Shown here one piece after another: positions 1 to 11,000 of a stretch of 64,000 bases of DNA. Source of the DNA: Dictyophora rubrovolvata (Eukaryota > Basidiomycota > Agaricomycetes > Phallales > Phallaceae); the NCBI GenBank assembly GCA_029959195.1, contig CP114120.1:1550001-1614000 (forward strand), given 5' to 3'. The notes beneath the pieces are model-generated. The model did no database searches. It had not been told where the DNA came from and saw only the letters and a list, made by a program, of their open reading frames with translations. The translations under genes and the position numbers were made by a program. Within the stretch, counting starts at the first letter, position 1. Each line of letters begins with the position of its first letter.

Positions 1-40
1 ACTTACGTACAATTCTGGTATTAAGTTAGCTCTATTATAG

Positions 41-668
41 GTGCTAACCAGTTCTCTGAAGAGGTCGTGCCGACTGTTGCATTTAATTTAAGGCATGTTA
101 AACGCGGAGGAGTAAAACTGAAAGTTTGGGATGTTGCTGGCCAGCCGAGATTCAGAAGCACATGGCAAAGGTACTGTTCTGGCGTGGATGCAGTGGTGTA
201 AGGCGCAATATTCTCAAATGATACTTCGTATTGATTCTGAGGTTTCCAGATTTGTTGTAGACTCGGCTGAGGTAATTCTGTGAACGAGCGATTCTTAAAT
301 CATACTCACTAGTTGATTAGCCCGGTTCTTTTCAGACAGCCAAATTCGAATTACATTCGTTACTATCACATCCTAGCTTGTCGGAAACTCCACTTCTGGT
401 GGTATTTGATTTCACCGCTCGTTATCTCCAGACAATGAGAACCTTTTCAGCTGGGCAATAAAAACGATCTACCAAATCACGTATCTGTTGAAGATTTAAT
501 TGATGCATTGTATGAAATGTTTTCTTTTATACCGATCACCCATTCATTCTACTTTTTAAGAGAACTGAATAAGATCAATAATAGGCCCGTATCAGTAAGT
601 CTCACCGTTTCACCATGGGGCACTTTTCCTAATATTTGATTCAGTGTTATTCGGTATGCATATCGTAA
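41..668 (+). pseudogene. ARL8-like small GTPase, 3' part, apparently decaying
   Basis: The 5' part lies outside the window. Six exons can be joined in frame (41-197, 250-271, 336-401, 451-509, 561-594, 645-668), giving an Arf-family core: switch I TVAFN, WDVAGQPRFRSTW of switch II, and the guanine-specificity motif LGNKNDLPN. The RYC-x-GV block and the CYS near the end resemble ARL8, a lysosomal and endosomal GTPase of animals and filamentous fungi. Two usually fixed glycines are changed (TVGFN to TVAFN, WDxGGQ to WDVAGQ). Just after CYS the frame meets a stop, although the following codons still faintly resemble the last helix (...SIDHMH...), and a second stop follows. I read it as a host GTPase gene losing its C-terminus. 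It could instead be a diverged functional paralogue ending early. Confidence 0.5.
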
Positions 669-1364
669 CAAAGCCGTGCAATATCAATTGACCATATGCA
701 TAGTGTTCCATGAAAAGCCAGCATAATTTGTGAGACATACCTTTATATACATCTCGAGATTCTAGACTTAGTGAGAATACCTAATTCAGGGATGTGGTTT
801 TAAAGTGGCTAGCTAACCGGGCTCATTAACATAATTTATTCAGTTTGGTAATTAACTTCTGTCCATCTTTCGACTTTATTGACGATACTTACGCAGGAAA
901 TTACTCATTTAAACTCTCGATAACCCTTGATTACTGCTACCATGTACCCATATATATTTGTATCTCATACCACCTCCGGCCTTTTTGTCTCCCCTTCTAC
1001 TTACGCCTATGCTAAGCTCTGATGTGATTCGGTGTTGACTGTTCACATTCGTCTTTGCATAGGCAAGATTTAAGCGTCTCTTAGTATATTCACCTAGGTG
1101 AGGATACTTTAAGAGCAGCCCCTCTAAGGACTTCATTGCGAAAAGTCTATGCGCGATTGAGGTAGTATATGGGGCTCATAGATAAATCAGACCGAATAAA
1201 TAGTTACATATTATCAGTGAAAGCTGTGATTGTTATCGTATCAGACGGTTCGTAAAGGTACAGTAATGGTACATATCAATTTGGATATATGTACTTCTTG
1301 TCATTATTGACAGGAATCAAAACAAAATTTATTCAAGGGAAATTTTTACTTACGTAGTCACCAA
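669..1364. other. Intergenic, no gene seen
   Basis: AT-rich sequence between the GTPase remnant and the C2-domain gene. No supported coding exon, RNA or repeat was seen. A GTAAGT on the minus strand just past the C2 gene's stop hints that an alternative 3' exon could lie here. Confidence 0.5.
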
Positions 1365-2876
1365 TCACTGGCATGCATTATCCTTCTGATGGATAATATG
1401 ATGTTTCGAGCAAGCCTTCAATTGTCTTTTGAGTTCTTGTCTCCCTTTTTTCCAATCCTTAAGACTTTCATTAATACCGTCTATAGCTGTGATTTTTCCC
1501 AGAGCACCCAAGTTAACCCCCCTCGATAACCATTCTTTTAGGTCGGGTAACAAGTTTCCTTTGGGTCGATATGTGCCCGAACTATTATCAATGACCAGTT
1601 CGTAGTCCTTTGGATCAGTCGATTGGACGTCTTCGTTGTCGTTAACATAGTCTTCGTTTGTGTTTCTTGACAATCTTCGAATAAAAAACTCTCCTGAGAA
1701 CGTTATCTCTTTGGCGGCATCGGCATGCATGGAGTGTTTACTTAGAAAATCGATGGAAAACTCTTCCCCGGTTTCAGTGAACCTCAGTTCTGAGTCCAAA
1801 GTAATGACATAAGTGAAAAGACGACCGGCTTTCCCGTAACACGCCATTTCCAAAAATTGGCGAGCAAGGTCACATTCGCGTTCAATCGATTCTGATGCCA
1901 GGTAATCGCTCGGGCTACCTTTTTCCGAGTCCGAGATTCTGTCGCTAGGTTGAGATTTATCGGTCCTGAACTCGCCGTCCCCGGCGACGCCGTAGACAGT
2001 TGTTTTTGTATACCCGTATAATGATTTGTATTGCCGGTGGAGAGCGTAGTGAAAGAATTTTCCTCGGAACCCTCGTTTCGTGAAGAGTCGTCCAATAAAT
2101 GTGTTGTATGCGGTAAAACGAAAGTGAAGAGAGGGAGGCGGTGGTCCACTGAGTTGCAATCGGTTCGCGATGAATGTAGTAGGAGAAAGTAGTCTTCCAT
2201 CCTTCCCTCTCATCCCTTTATCTTTCCCTACATTGTAGCCGCTTATAAAGTGCCCAATCAAAGGAGAAAAATGCCGCGCGTACCACGCTAAAAAAATGAC
2301 ACTTCTTTTTTAGCTTTGAACGAAAATATTTTAACGATGATCCTTACGGGGGCCTAACGTAGCCAGTCTTTTGTAGTCACTTTTGTCGTAGTCAAGAGTC
2401 CGTATGCGGATCCATATACGAACATGGTGACTCACTCTACCCCGGGTAGTGATAAATGCAACGTATGTGGCAATATGTGCTCGAATTCCACCTCTCTTTT
2501 TCTCAACTTTACATTCAAGCACGCCAGTATCAAGATCCCTAAATACAGCTGTCTGGTTTTTAGACCTATCCGGTATACGAACAGTGGCCTTTCCCAATTT
2601 CTTGTCGCTTCCGACGACGTCTGCGTCCAACAGGGTTAAAGTGAGGACAAATCCACTCGATGGTATCCCAGAAACTATCCAGTTCGAATTATACACCGGA
2701 TTAAGGGTATTCCTTATGGTAGGTGTGCGAAATGTTATGGCATCGTCCGGACTAGAAGTCTCAACTTTCGCGCGAATGAACGGATCACAGGATAGCGTGC
2801 TGAGGTCAGATACGGGGACATTAGTAGCCTTAAGAAGTTGGATTTCACAAATGAAGTGGGTATCTTGAGAAGACAT
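1365..2876 (-). CDS. C2-domain protein, conserved in fungi
   Basis: There are two exons, 2348-2876 and 1365-2287, joined across a 60-base GT..AG intron (2288-2347). The first 120 or so residues form a C2 domain. It opens with HFICEIQLLKATNVPVSDL, has CDPFIRAKV where the first calcium-binding loop lies, and LTLLDADVVGSDKKLGKATV in the second loop. C2 domains bind calcium and acidic phospholipids at membranes. The second exon gives about 300 residues of a fungal-specific extension (ANRLQLSGPPPPSLHFRFTAYN..., GRLFTKRGFRGKFFHYALHRQYKSLYG) that I associate with fungal C2 proteins of unknown role. The start at 2876 places the C2 domain directly at the N-terminus. An in-frame ATG at 2963 would add 29 unremarkable residues. 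The membrane-binding role is inferred from the domain only. Confidence 0.75.
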
Positions 2877-3098
2877 TAAGAAAATGCTTGTAGCACGTTG
2901 GGGGTAATTGAAGATTTCCTTAGAGCAGGTAGGCACGATGACGTCATGCTTTGTATGCTCCACGTCGTCTATGTTTAAATAGAAGAGTCACGCACAAATA
3001 TACTCTTTATTCCAAAACCAAGAAGAAACTTCCTGCAGTGTACAAAAACTTATTTAGCAAATATTGGAAAAGCTTTACATAGAACGATGGTGTTCCCG

Positions 3099-4208
3099 TT
3101 AGTTGCGATCTGGGTCATTAGGCTCGTTTTCACGGTCACCATGTCGTCTGCGAGTGAGCTATTCATCATGTTCATCGCGAGTCCTTGTATACAGATACAG
3201 ATGGGAAAGTCTCATACCTCGCGACGATCATGGTCAGGATCGTTGGGCTCGTTTTCACCGTGTCGACGAGCAGTCAACTTGTAAAAGATTATTTTTCCAG
3301 ACACTCTAAGCAAAGGTTAACAGCAACATACGAACCTCTCGTCTATCATGATCAGGATCATTGGGCTCATTTTCACCGTGTCGTCTAGCGGTGAGCTGTT
3401 CACGGGTATGAGCTCTACTTTACATGTGTGAGTGTGGAGAACTATACCTCGCGACGATCATGGTCGGGATCATTGGGCTCGTTTTCGCCGTGTCGCCTAG
3501 CGGTAAGCTGTTTATGACCTTATGAGTCCCGATCTATAAGTGAAAAGTGGTAAATCCCCTACCTCCCGACGGTCGTGGTCAGGGTCATTTGGTTCATTTT
3601 CGCGGTCACCATGTTTCCTAGCGGACAGCTTTACAGAAATATTTTTTAGACAGTTGGTAAGGGGGCAGTGAAAATCATACAAACCTCTCGTCTATCATGA
3701 TCAGGGTCATTGGGCTCATCTTCACGGTCACCATGTCGTCTTGCGGCGAGCTGTTTATATCATAGTAAGTTCTGGCATACAGACACGAATGAGTCTCATA
3801 CTTCTCGACGATCGTGGTCGGGATCATTGGGCTCATTTTCACCGTGTCGCCTAGCAGTGAGCTGTTCATGGCTGTGAGCCCTACGTTACAGACGTGATTA
3901 GGGAAATACCATATACCTCACGACGATCATGGTCAGGATCATTGGGTTCGTTTTCGCCGTGTCGTCTGGCAGTAAGCTGTCCACGACTGTGAGCTCTATT
4001 TTACGGACCTGGGAGGGAAATACCATACCTCCCGACGGTCATGGTCAGGATCATTGGGCTCGTTTTCGCCGTGTCGTCTAGCAGTGAGCTGTTCGTGACT
4101 ATGAGCCTTATTTACACTGGATACGAATGGGAAATATCATACCTCCCGACGATCATGGTCCGGATCGTTAGGCTCATTTTCACGATCCCCGTGCCTACGA
4201 GCAGTTAA
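3099..4208 (-). repeat. Ten tandem exon-plus-intron units, 111-122 bases each
   Basis: Exon starts fall at 4208, 4088, 3976, 3861, 3750, 3628, 3507, 3395, 3277 and 3158, a period of 111-122 bases. Exons are 60 or 66 bases. Introns are also related: many begin gtatg, contain tttccc, and end in forms of gctcacagtcgtgaacag. The duplication unit is therefore the whole exon plus its intron, not the coding repeat alone. Donors vary (gtatg, gtttg, gttcg, gtagg), so the copies are not freshly identical. Confidence 0.9.
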
Positions 4209-4625
4209 CTGAAAAATAAGCGTGTCAAAAAAAGGTTTGTAATTGAAGAAGAAAAAGGCTTACAGAACGGCGGTCACGATCGTGGTCATGGTCATCATCA
4301 TCTCCGTCATGGTCACCATGTCTTGGACTCCTGGCTTGCACTGGAAGAGCCTTTAAAGCAGAGTCGGTCACAAATTAATACTATTATAAATAAAATGTAA
4401 AGTGGGGACTGAACGCACAGTGATAGCGCGGCGGTCGTTGCCGCGATCATCATCGCCATGTCTAGGACTTCTCTTCAGGACGACAGCCGATTCAGGAGCC
4501 TGTCGCAGATAACTGCATCATTATACAATAATCGTCTCAGGAAAAAAGCGTACCCGAATGGGAGAGGCCTGGACCGACAAAATTGCGGCTAGGACGAAGA
4601 GGAGAAAGGATTGACCAAACTTCAT
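3099..4625 (-). CDS. Secreted tandem-repeat proprotein, one repeat per exon (Kex2-processed repeat protein-like)
   Basis: There are thirteen exons: 4554-4625, 4419-4499, 4264-4350, 4143-4208, 4029-4088, 3917-3976, 3802-3861, 3685-3750, 3563-3628, 3448-3507, 3336-3395, 3218-3277 and 3099-3158. They encode 285 residues. Exon 1 is a signal peptide (MKFGQSFLLFVLAAILSVQA, then SPIR). Exons 2-3 carry degenerate SPRHGD units. Exons 4-12 each encode one copy of LTARRHGENEPNDPDHDRRE, or a 22-residue form with DR inserted after HG. Exon 13 is a last copy ending PDRN-stop. All introns are phase 0 and about 52-80 bases. Every repeat holds two Arg-Arg pairs, the kind of site cut by Kex2 in the secretory pathway. 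Cutting would free short His/Asp/Glu/Asn-rich peptides of the HGENEPNDPDHD type. Fungal proproteins of this design include cyclic RiPP precursors and repellent-type peptides. No tailoring enzyme gene lies nearby, so the product is unknown. Metal binding by the His/Asp clusters is a second possibility. Confidence 0.85.
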
Positions 4626-6242
4626 TGTTGAGTCAAGTCTGTTGAATGATATAGAATATAAATGGAGTCGGTGTTCAACTTGTCTGATAGACGATGAACA
4701 GGGAAAAGTTCGAGTTTATTAGCCATTTTATACTTTGAGATGTCTCAACTTTCTTTTCGTCCATGAAGCTTGCCAAGGAAACGACCGTGCGCCACTGTAT
4801 TACGGCTCGTCAAATCAGCTGGGGAGAAAGAGACAAAATTGTGATGATTTCTCCACTCCAGAGCGCAGCAGTCTTGGCAAGTGGTCGGGCAACCTTGAAG
4901 CGCAACACAGAATAACTAATAATACGCCACAAAGAGGGAGAGTCGTATCAACCGCAGACATGGAAACGGCGCGGCGTTAGATGTGGTTTCTTTGTTTTTG
5001 GCAAGAAACCGTGCGTGGAAAGGATTCACCCAGGACCTGGTTCTTGGTGGAGATGAAAGCAGTAATCTTGGCGCGGGGTCGTTTTATTTTTACAGCAGAA
5101 AAGTCCCACCAAGTAAGGGAGCAAACATCCTGAAGAGGTAACGGGCCCTGTAGAATTGTCATTACAACCGCAGTTTGAAAATGCAAGAAACAGAAACGCT
5201 ATGCCGTTTCGTGTGAATCCTCTGGGTGGGTCCTGAGGCCTTGAGGCCTGAATCCTGATGTTTAACCAGGTCGCAACACGGTGCCAAAATACCTCCAGCC
5301 GAACGGCGCCAACTAAACGTCTTACGACAAAAAACCTATGCTGTTTGAACTCGACTTGAAATCACAATTGTGTAGATAACCTATGCATCGCCCGAAAAGT
5401 CAGTTGGCGCATCGTGGGTAATTAGTTTATTTTGCATACCTTGTGTCCGAGTCGCAACTGCAAGCTCCAACGGCAAAAGCCCAAAAATAATGACGGGCGC
5501 ATAACTAATCTGGTTAACCGACAACCATCTCACCAAGCATGTAAGCACAAGAAGCGGATAGGCTACCATAATAGGTCGCGCATAGCAGACGACTAGTTCC
5601 CAGCTGCGGATTCGTGTGAAGTTCCCCCCCGTCTGTAGAAATTATGTAGAATCTCATGCACAAGCCCATATTAGAATTTTGCGTTTTTATCACGCAATTT
5701 GGAGTAGAAAGCTGCCAAGAAACTTCAAGATTTATCACGTAATTCAGTCTCGAAGTTGGTTGAGCATCATTAGTCAAATCTGACGAAGATCAACTCACCT
5801 GGTGCATCAAATTTAGTTGAGCTATGATATAGTCTGTGTCGGATTTACTCGCGAATGAGGATTAGAAAACATTCGAACGTTGGATGATCCCATAATCTGT
5901 ACACTATTGGGCTGCGAAGCTTGTGAAATTTCCCACTTGCCTCCTCAGTAGGTGTCATTTTTTGAATTGTCTTGGAAATGTCTTGTCATCCGACGACAAA
6001 CTAGTGATCGCAGCAGCTTGATATACTAAGTGATGATTGAATGGTTGAATCAGAAGTGTCAGACACGTTGGAGAAATCAGGGGCTATATGTATATACGCC
6101 TCTAAACTGCCCGTCTTTTAGAGTGCCTCATATTGAGTCATACCTACATAGAGGTTCGCAAGCAGTGTGAATTTGGTGGTTATTAAACTTTTCAATTAGA
6201 AAATGGTCCCTCACCTACCACACATACTTTAGTGATGAACAA
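4626..6242. other. Intergenic, 1.6 kb, no convincing gene
   Basis: This lies between two minus-strand genes. It includes the promoter of the repeat protein just above 4625. Several short open frames occur on both strands, but none has a recognisable domain, a signal peptide or a consistent exon pattern. A small palindromic patch (GGCCTTGAGGCC) lies near 5238-5249. Confidence 0.5.
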
Positions 6243-7390
6243 TCACCAAGGCAGCTGCAATGGTGTAGAAAGATCTTTTCCCAGAACACGCTCAGCCTCT
6301 CCGATGTCCCTTGCAGAAAAAACGATCCGGACTCAATTCGCTCGATCAACGTATATTCATTTGAAATACCTACCTTGGACCACGAGGTGCCCAGAAAGTT
6401 CCAGTCTGTTCATGGGTCAACTTGTAAATGAAATCCACAGTAGATCCAGCGGCTACTGAAGGCTCGACGGCTGAAAATGGGGTCAAAAACGCGGGCGGCG
6501 GGAAAGGTAAAAAAAATATACACGTACCTCCCCCGGAGTCCCAATACCTGTCGTAACCAACATTTCTCGTCATATCAGTCCGCATAAATCCCGGCTGGGA
6601 GAACCATGATTCAAACGGGCACAATGATGACATGCTGTATACTGACATGAATCATAACTACAGTTATTCCATTCGCTTTCAAATCACAGGCTAAGAGTTT
6701 CCCAACCATATTCTACAAATTAATATATATAATCAGGATGTTTGGAAAGGGGAAAGGAAAACCCCACCGCAGCAGCCTTGCTCCCATGATGACCATAATT
6801 ACCACCACCCTCTTCGGGGGTCCTTAAAGTAATTGAGCCACCTTCTGTGGTTATAAAAATTAACTTCGCTGAGGGGGAAAATGCATTGTTCTTCTGCCTA
6901 GTTGAATAGGTTGATATGTTTGGTGCTTTATGGATCGAGAGCCTCGAACTCACAAATGATGAACGAGAAAAACAGGACCGATTGCAACTACCTTGTACAT
7001 CTCTAGCTCTTTTGCATAGCTCGGTTGATCTAAAGTCTACAATAATGGTCAACTGGTTATATCTTAACAACAATGTAAAATGAATGGACTTCAGCGATGA
7101 AATAACCGGCATTTATTATGACGAGATCCAGTTTTGTACCGTTCAGAGCTCGTACTATGGTGTTCCCAGCGTCAGGATCGGTGACATCAACATTTTCTAT
7201 GATCGAGATTCCAGGAGGTAGTGCCCCATCTACAGGTTTAGAACGGACCGTGGCGAAAACGTCTGCGCCGTCGTTCTTCAGCTTTTTCACTAACTCAAGC
7301 CCTAGACCACGCGATGCTCCTATACCAAGTTATTACACTCTTAAATTGTAGGCGACGAGTGCAGGAGTTACCAATAATTAAGGCTTTCAT
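6243..7390 (-). CDS. Short-chain dehydrogenase/reductase, C-factor-like
   Basis: There are eight exons: 7372-7390, 7090-7319, 6954-7036, 6768-6897, 6647-6712, 6528-6594, 6374-6470 and 6243-6309. They sum to 759 bases, or 252 residues, close to the classical SDR length. The protein opens MKALIIGASRGLGLEL, the Gly-rich NAD(P)-binding turn after beta-1. It then has NVDVTDPDA (the acidic residue near adenine), LDLVIINAGYF (the NAG motif), KLIFITTEGGSI, GSKAAANMVGKLL, and IHPGFMRTDMT, the PG motif after the active site. The product is probably a cytosolic NAD(P)H oxidoreductase of unknown substrate. At the usual YxxxK site the sequence is YGHHGSK, so the residue four before the Lys is His rather than Tyr. 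I believe relatives in this branch share that, but could not check. The intron after exon 2 uses a weak GTCCAT donor. Confidence 0.85.
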
Positions 7391-8008
7391 AGGAGACTCT
7401 CTAAGTCGAACAGTAACACGAACTTGCAGGTTCCTGCTATTGGCACGTGCCAGCTAAGGCCCAGTACATACAGATGGCGTGATCGGTCTCTTCGACGTCA
7501 TCGTTGTTCGGTGTTGAAATTCAAGTTTTAAATCTGGTCCTGAATCAGCGGAAACGCAGCAGATGAATTCGAGTTGAAGAATAATGCACGAATTCAGCGT
7601 GCAAAAAAAACGTAATCGAGTCCATGTTCACTTGATTAGTTCACGCCAATCAGTGTGGGCTGTCGGGGCCGAACCTGCTGCCGCTAGCTTGCCGACGGCC
7701 GTCCAATCGTCGTGTTCTGGCCAGTTTCTTGTAGGTTTCGAATCGAGTTAAGTATGGCTCAAGTTCTTCGCTATTTCAATCAAATAAGTGAGAAATAATT
7801 CCATGTAATATATGACAAGAAGATAAACTTTCTTCAACCTTTTTGACGTGACATGTTCTAGTCACGTTCGACATGATCCCAGCTCAGTCAGTGCCAGCCT
7901 TTGCCGCAGTGACTTGACTACGCAAGTGAACCAGTGCCATCCACTCGTTGACCTGTTTTTGTTTGAGACACGTATCACCAAGTTTTCTCTTCTTCTTTTC
8001 ATACTCGA
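7391..8008. other. Divergent intergenic region between SDR and NBR1-like genes
   Basis: This is the shared upstream region of a minus and a plus gene. It contains the CACGTG palindrome listed separately and a GC-richer patch near 7660-7720. No coding exon was seen. Confidence 0.5.
7441..7452. promoter_or_regulatory. 12-base palindrome with a CACGTG core
   Basis: TGGCACGTGCCA is a perfect 12-base palindrome about 50 bases upstream of the dehydrogenase ATG. CACGTG is the binding core of bHLH factors in fungi (Cbf1, Pho4 and SREBP types). The link to the SDR gene is by position only. Confidence 0.4.
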
Positions 8009-11000
8009 ATGCCGTTTATTGTTAAAGCAACCTATCGAAATGAGACTCGCAGAATTACCTTTGTAGACTCTCATATCCCCCCTTTTAATGACTTAAAGGA
8101 TCAGGTTCGCCGCAGCCCTTTCTTCTTCTATTTTATCTTCTGATATTTCGAAACAAGCTTTCGAGAGTTTTTAGTTTACGCCGAACTTATCACTTGTCCA
8201 ATGTTTACTTTTCTCAAGATAAGTCTTGCAAGCTGCTCATTGGGCAACACATTCGTACATCAGAACAGTACGACTTGTATTGCTCCCCCTTCTTTAACGC
8301 TTCGATCAACAAAGGCTGTCTAACCTTCACTGTCGTTGAAGAGGGTTCCACCAGTGTCAATGGCTTGCTTGGCCTGTCTCAGTCCAACGGGGCTAATTTA
8401 GTTTCCGCTGCACTGTCCGGCTCGCAAATTCCGGTTCCCGATGCTCTGGCAGCAAAGCCCACACCTTGCTGCAGCGTAGCTGAAGGCAAGAAGGAAATTA
8501 AAGGAATGATAGACGGTTTCCTTCATAATTTGCAAGTGGTGCTTGGGAATACGTTTGGAGACGAGAACTCATTCCTCGAGCCATTCGACACACCCCGCCG
8601 TAATGAACCACCCCCTGCACCGTCTCCTCTTCCCCCGTTGAGTCTCGATGCCAGTCTCCATATTCCTGGCACCCTCATGCGGCCTCGTCCTGATACTCCG
8701 TCTGTGGCTGAAGATGATCTCAATATTGAGAAAAACCAATGTCCCCCTCGTTTGGAGCCCTACCAGACCTTACATCCTGGAATATGGTGCGACTTCTGCG
8801 GGAAGCAGATCAAAGGGCTGCGGTTTAAATGTCAAGAATGCCCCCATTATGATTTGGTTAGACATTTGCTTTACTTTTTTAGATAATATTTCCATCTAAA
8901 AACATATCACAGTGCGCGAATTGCATTGTCGTGAATCGTGCCCTCGACAAACACAATGAAGACAAGAGTATGATACACAGGTTTAGTACCATCAGTGCCC
9001 CTACTCCAGAAGAGTCTTTAATCGCAGGCCTACCAACTGTGCCCCAAACGACCAACACAAACCCAATTCAAACAAATGCCCACTACACTGTGTATTGCGA
9101 CAGATGCGATGGTCGTATTTTTGATCATAGATATAAGTGCTTGAATTGTCACGGTACGTGTATTGCCTATTATAAACAAGTGAATTAGGCGATAATATAT
9201 GTGCATAGATTATGATTTATGCGAGGCCTGCATAGAGTGAGTTTTATTCTTCACGATATAATTTTGCACTTGACTAACGTTACTGACACCATGGATAAGA
9301 GTACATGAACATGACAACACGCATCGCTTCTTGGTTGCTCATGCGCAACACACAGTGGCTTTCCACACGACACCCGCATTAATCACCCCTCCTTTGGAGC
9401 CTATAACCACCTTTCAAGCCATTCATCTCGCACGCTGTGATCTCTGCGGGTCCGGAATCCGTGGCCAACGATTCAAGTGTCTTGATTGTCCAGATTTTGA
9501 TACCTGCTCATCCTGCTTCGTCATTACCCCGGAACAGCATCCAGGCCATTCATTTGTGAAGGTCCATGATCAACAAGATTATTTGGCAAGCAGCTCTCAG
9601 ATATCTTCATAAACAGCACGACGCTGAACATTTTTTTAAGGTTCGCCGTAAGCCAGAATTGGTTTATCACTTCGCTACTTGCAACGGTCTGCACTTAGAT
9701 TTGTATTTTGAAGAGCTATTTCCAATTAACTCCTTTTTCAGTTTGTGATCAGCGTATCGTCGGTGTTCGATACAAGGTATATATGAGGTATTCGATGAAA
9801 GTGTTTCCTGTACTAACATTTGGTAGTGCATGCATCCTGACTGCCCGGATTTCGACCTCTGCCAAAACTGCGAGGCTCTTCCGTTCAATCAACACCCCGA
9901 CACTCATCCCATGCTTAAACTTAAACACGGTAGCACGTTTATTCCTCCCAGGCCGAAGATAGAACAAGCTGTCCAGGTTTCTCAGATTGCACAGACGCAA
10001 TCAAGCTCATCATCAATCAATTCAGAAGCAGCTCTTGATACGCTCGTTACGGGGACGGCGATCGCCCCGAGTCCTCAGTGTGAACCCAAGTTGTCTCCTG
10101 GAGATTCCATGCTCGACGCGCCGTCCCACCAATCGGTCCCTTCGACAATTAAAGAGACTGCCGCTGAATCAAGTGTTAGCCATATGATCGATGATCCCAA
10201 AGAAGCTGAAGAAAGGTTAGAATTTTTGGTTAACAAGGAAATTCAGGAATTAGAGGATGCTAGGCGACGTAAACACGATGATGCTGCAAAACAGGACCTC
10301 ATGGATCAAAAGCCTTCTGACCTCAAAGTAAGCAGAATCTCTTTTCTTTTAACCTTTGATTGAGCATCTTTTACAGCTACCCGTGCGAAGTCACGATTTA
10401 GCAGTTGGTTCGTATCCTGTTATCTTCATTATTTTACTTCTTTCTTATTCTGTTAGCATACGGATGTCCTTTTTGTGAAAAGCGCTTCAGGACCTTCTCG
10501 AACCGTAATCGACATATCAAAGCGCACCGTGTCCCGGGCGCGAATGCCATAGAACCGATGACCAATTTCTTCGAAGGGGTGACCACTATTTTCCAAACTC
10601 CAATGAAGCCTGTAGCTTCAAACTACTTAGCTACATTCGTCTCAGAGAATGTCTTGGACGGACATGTCTTCCCTTCCGGAACCGAATTTATCAAAAGTTG
10701 GCGCATTAGGAATGATGGTCCAGCTTGGGAGAATGTCGAAATTGTCTTTGTTGGTGGTACCAGATTGGGTGCTTCTCCCGGTCTGCCCAATGCCTACCCC
10801 GTCGATTACCTTGCATCTGGGGAGGAGGCAGATATCGTGATCAAAGACATGAAGGCACCCGAGGAACCAAATCGGTACATAAGTCATTGGCGTTTGCGCG
10901 ATGCAAACTTGAATTATTTCGGACCCGCGGTAAGCATTTCGCTTGTGTTGCCTTTGCATAAACGAGGATTAGTGTTGACCATTTTACTTTCAGATGTGGT

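Noticed and set aside
909-1136. 75-codon minus-strand open frame
   Set aside because: No domain, no signal peptide, no consistent exon pattern, and length expected by chance.
1784-2200. 138-codon minus-strand frame inside the C2 gene
   Set aside because: A shadow of the second exon of the C2-domain gene in another frame.
3087-3388. Overlapping plus-strand frames across the repeat array
   Set aside because: Antisense shadows of the repeat exons; they run through intron sequence and lack the periodic pattern of the minus strand.
3099-4625. Repeat array considered as a CRISPR-like or satellite array
   Set aside because: Units code a continuous protein with splice sites at every boundary, and the spacers (introns) are related to each other.
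4735-4980. 81-codon plus-strand frame
   Set aside because: No recognisable feature; lies in the upstream region of the repeat protein.
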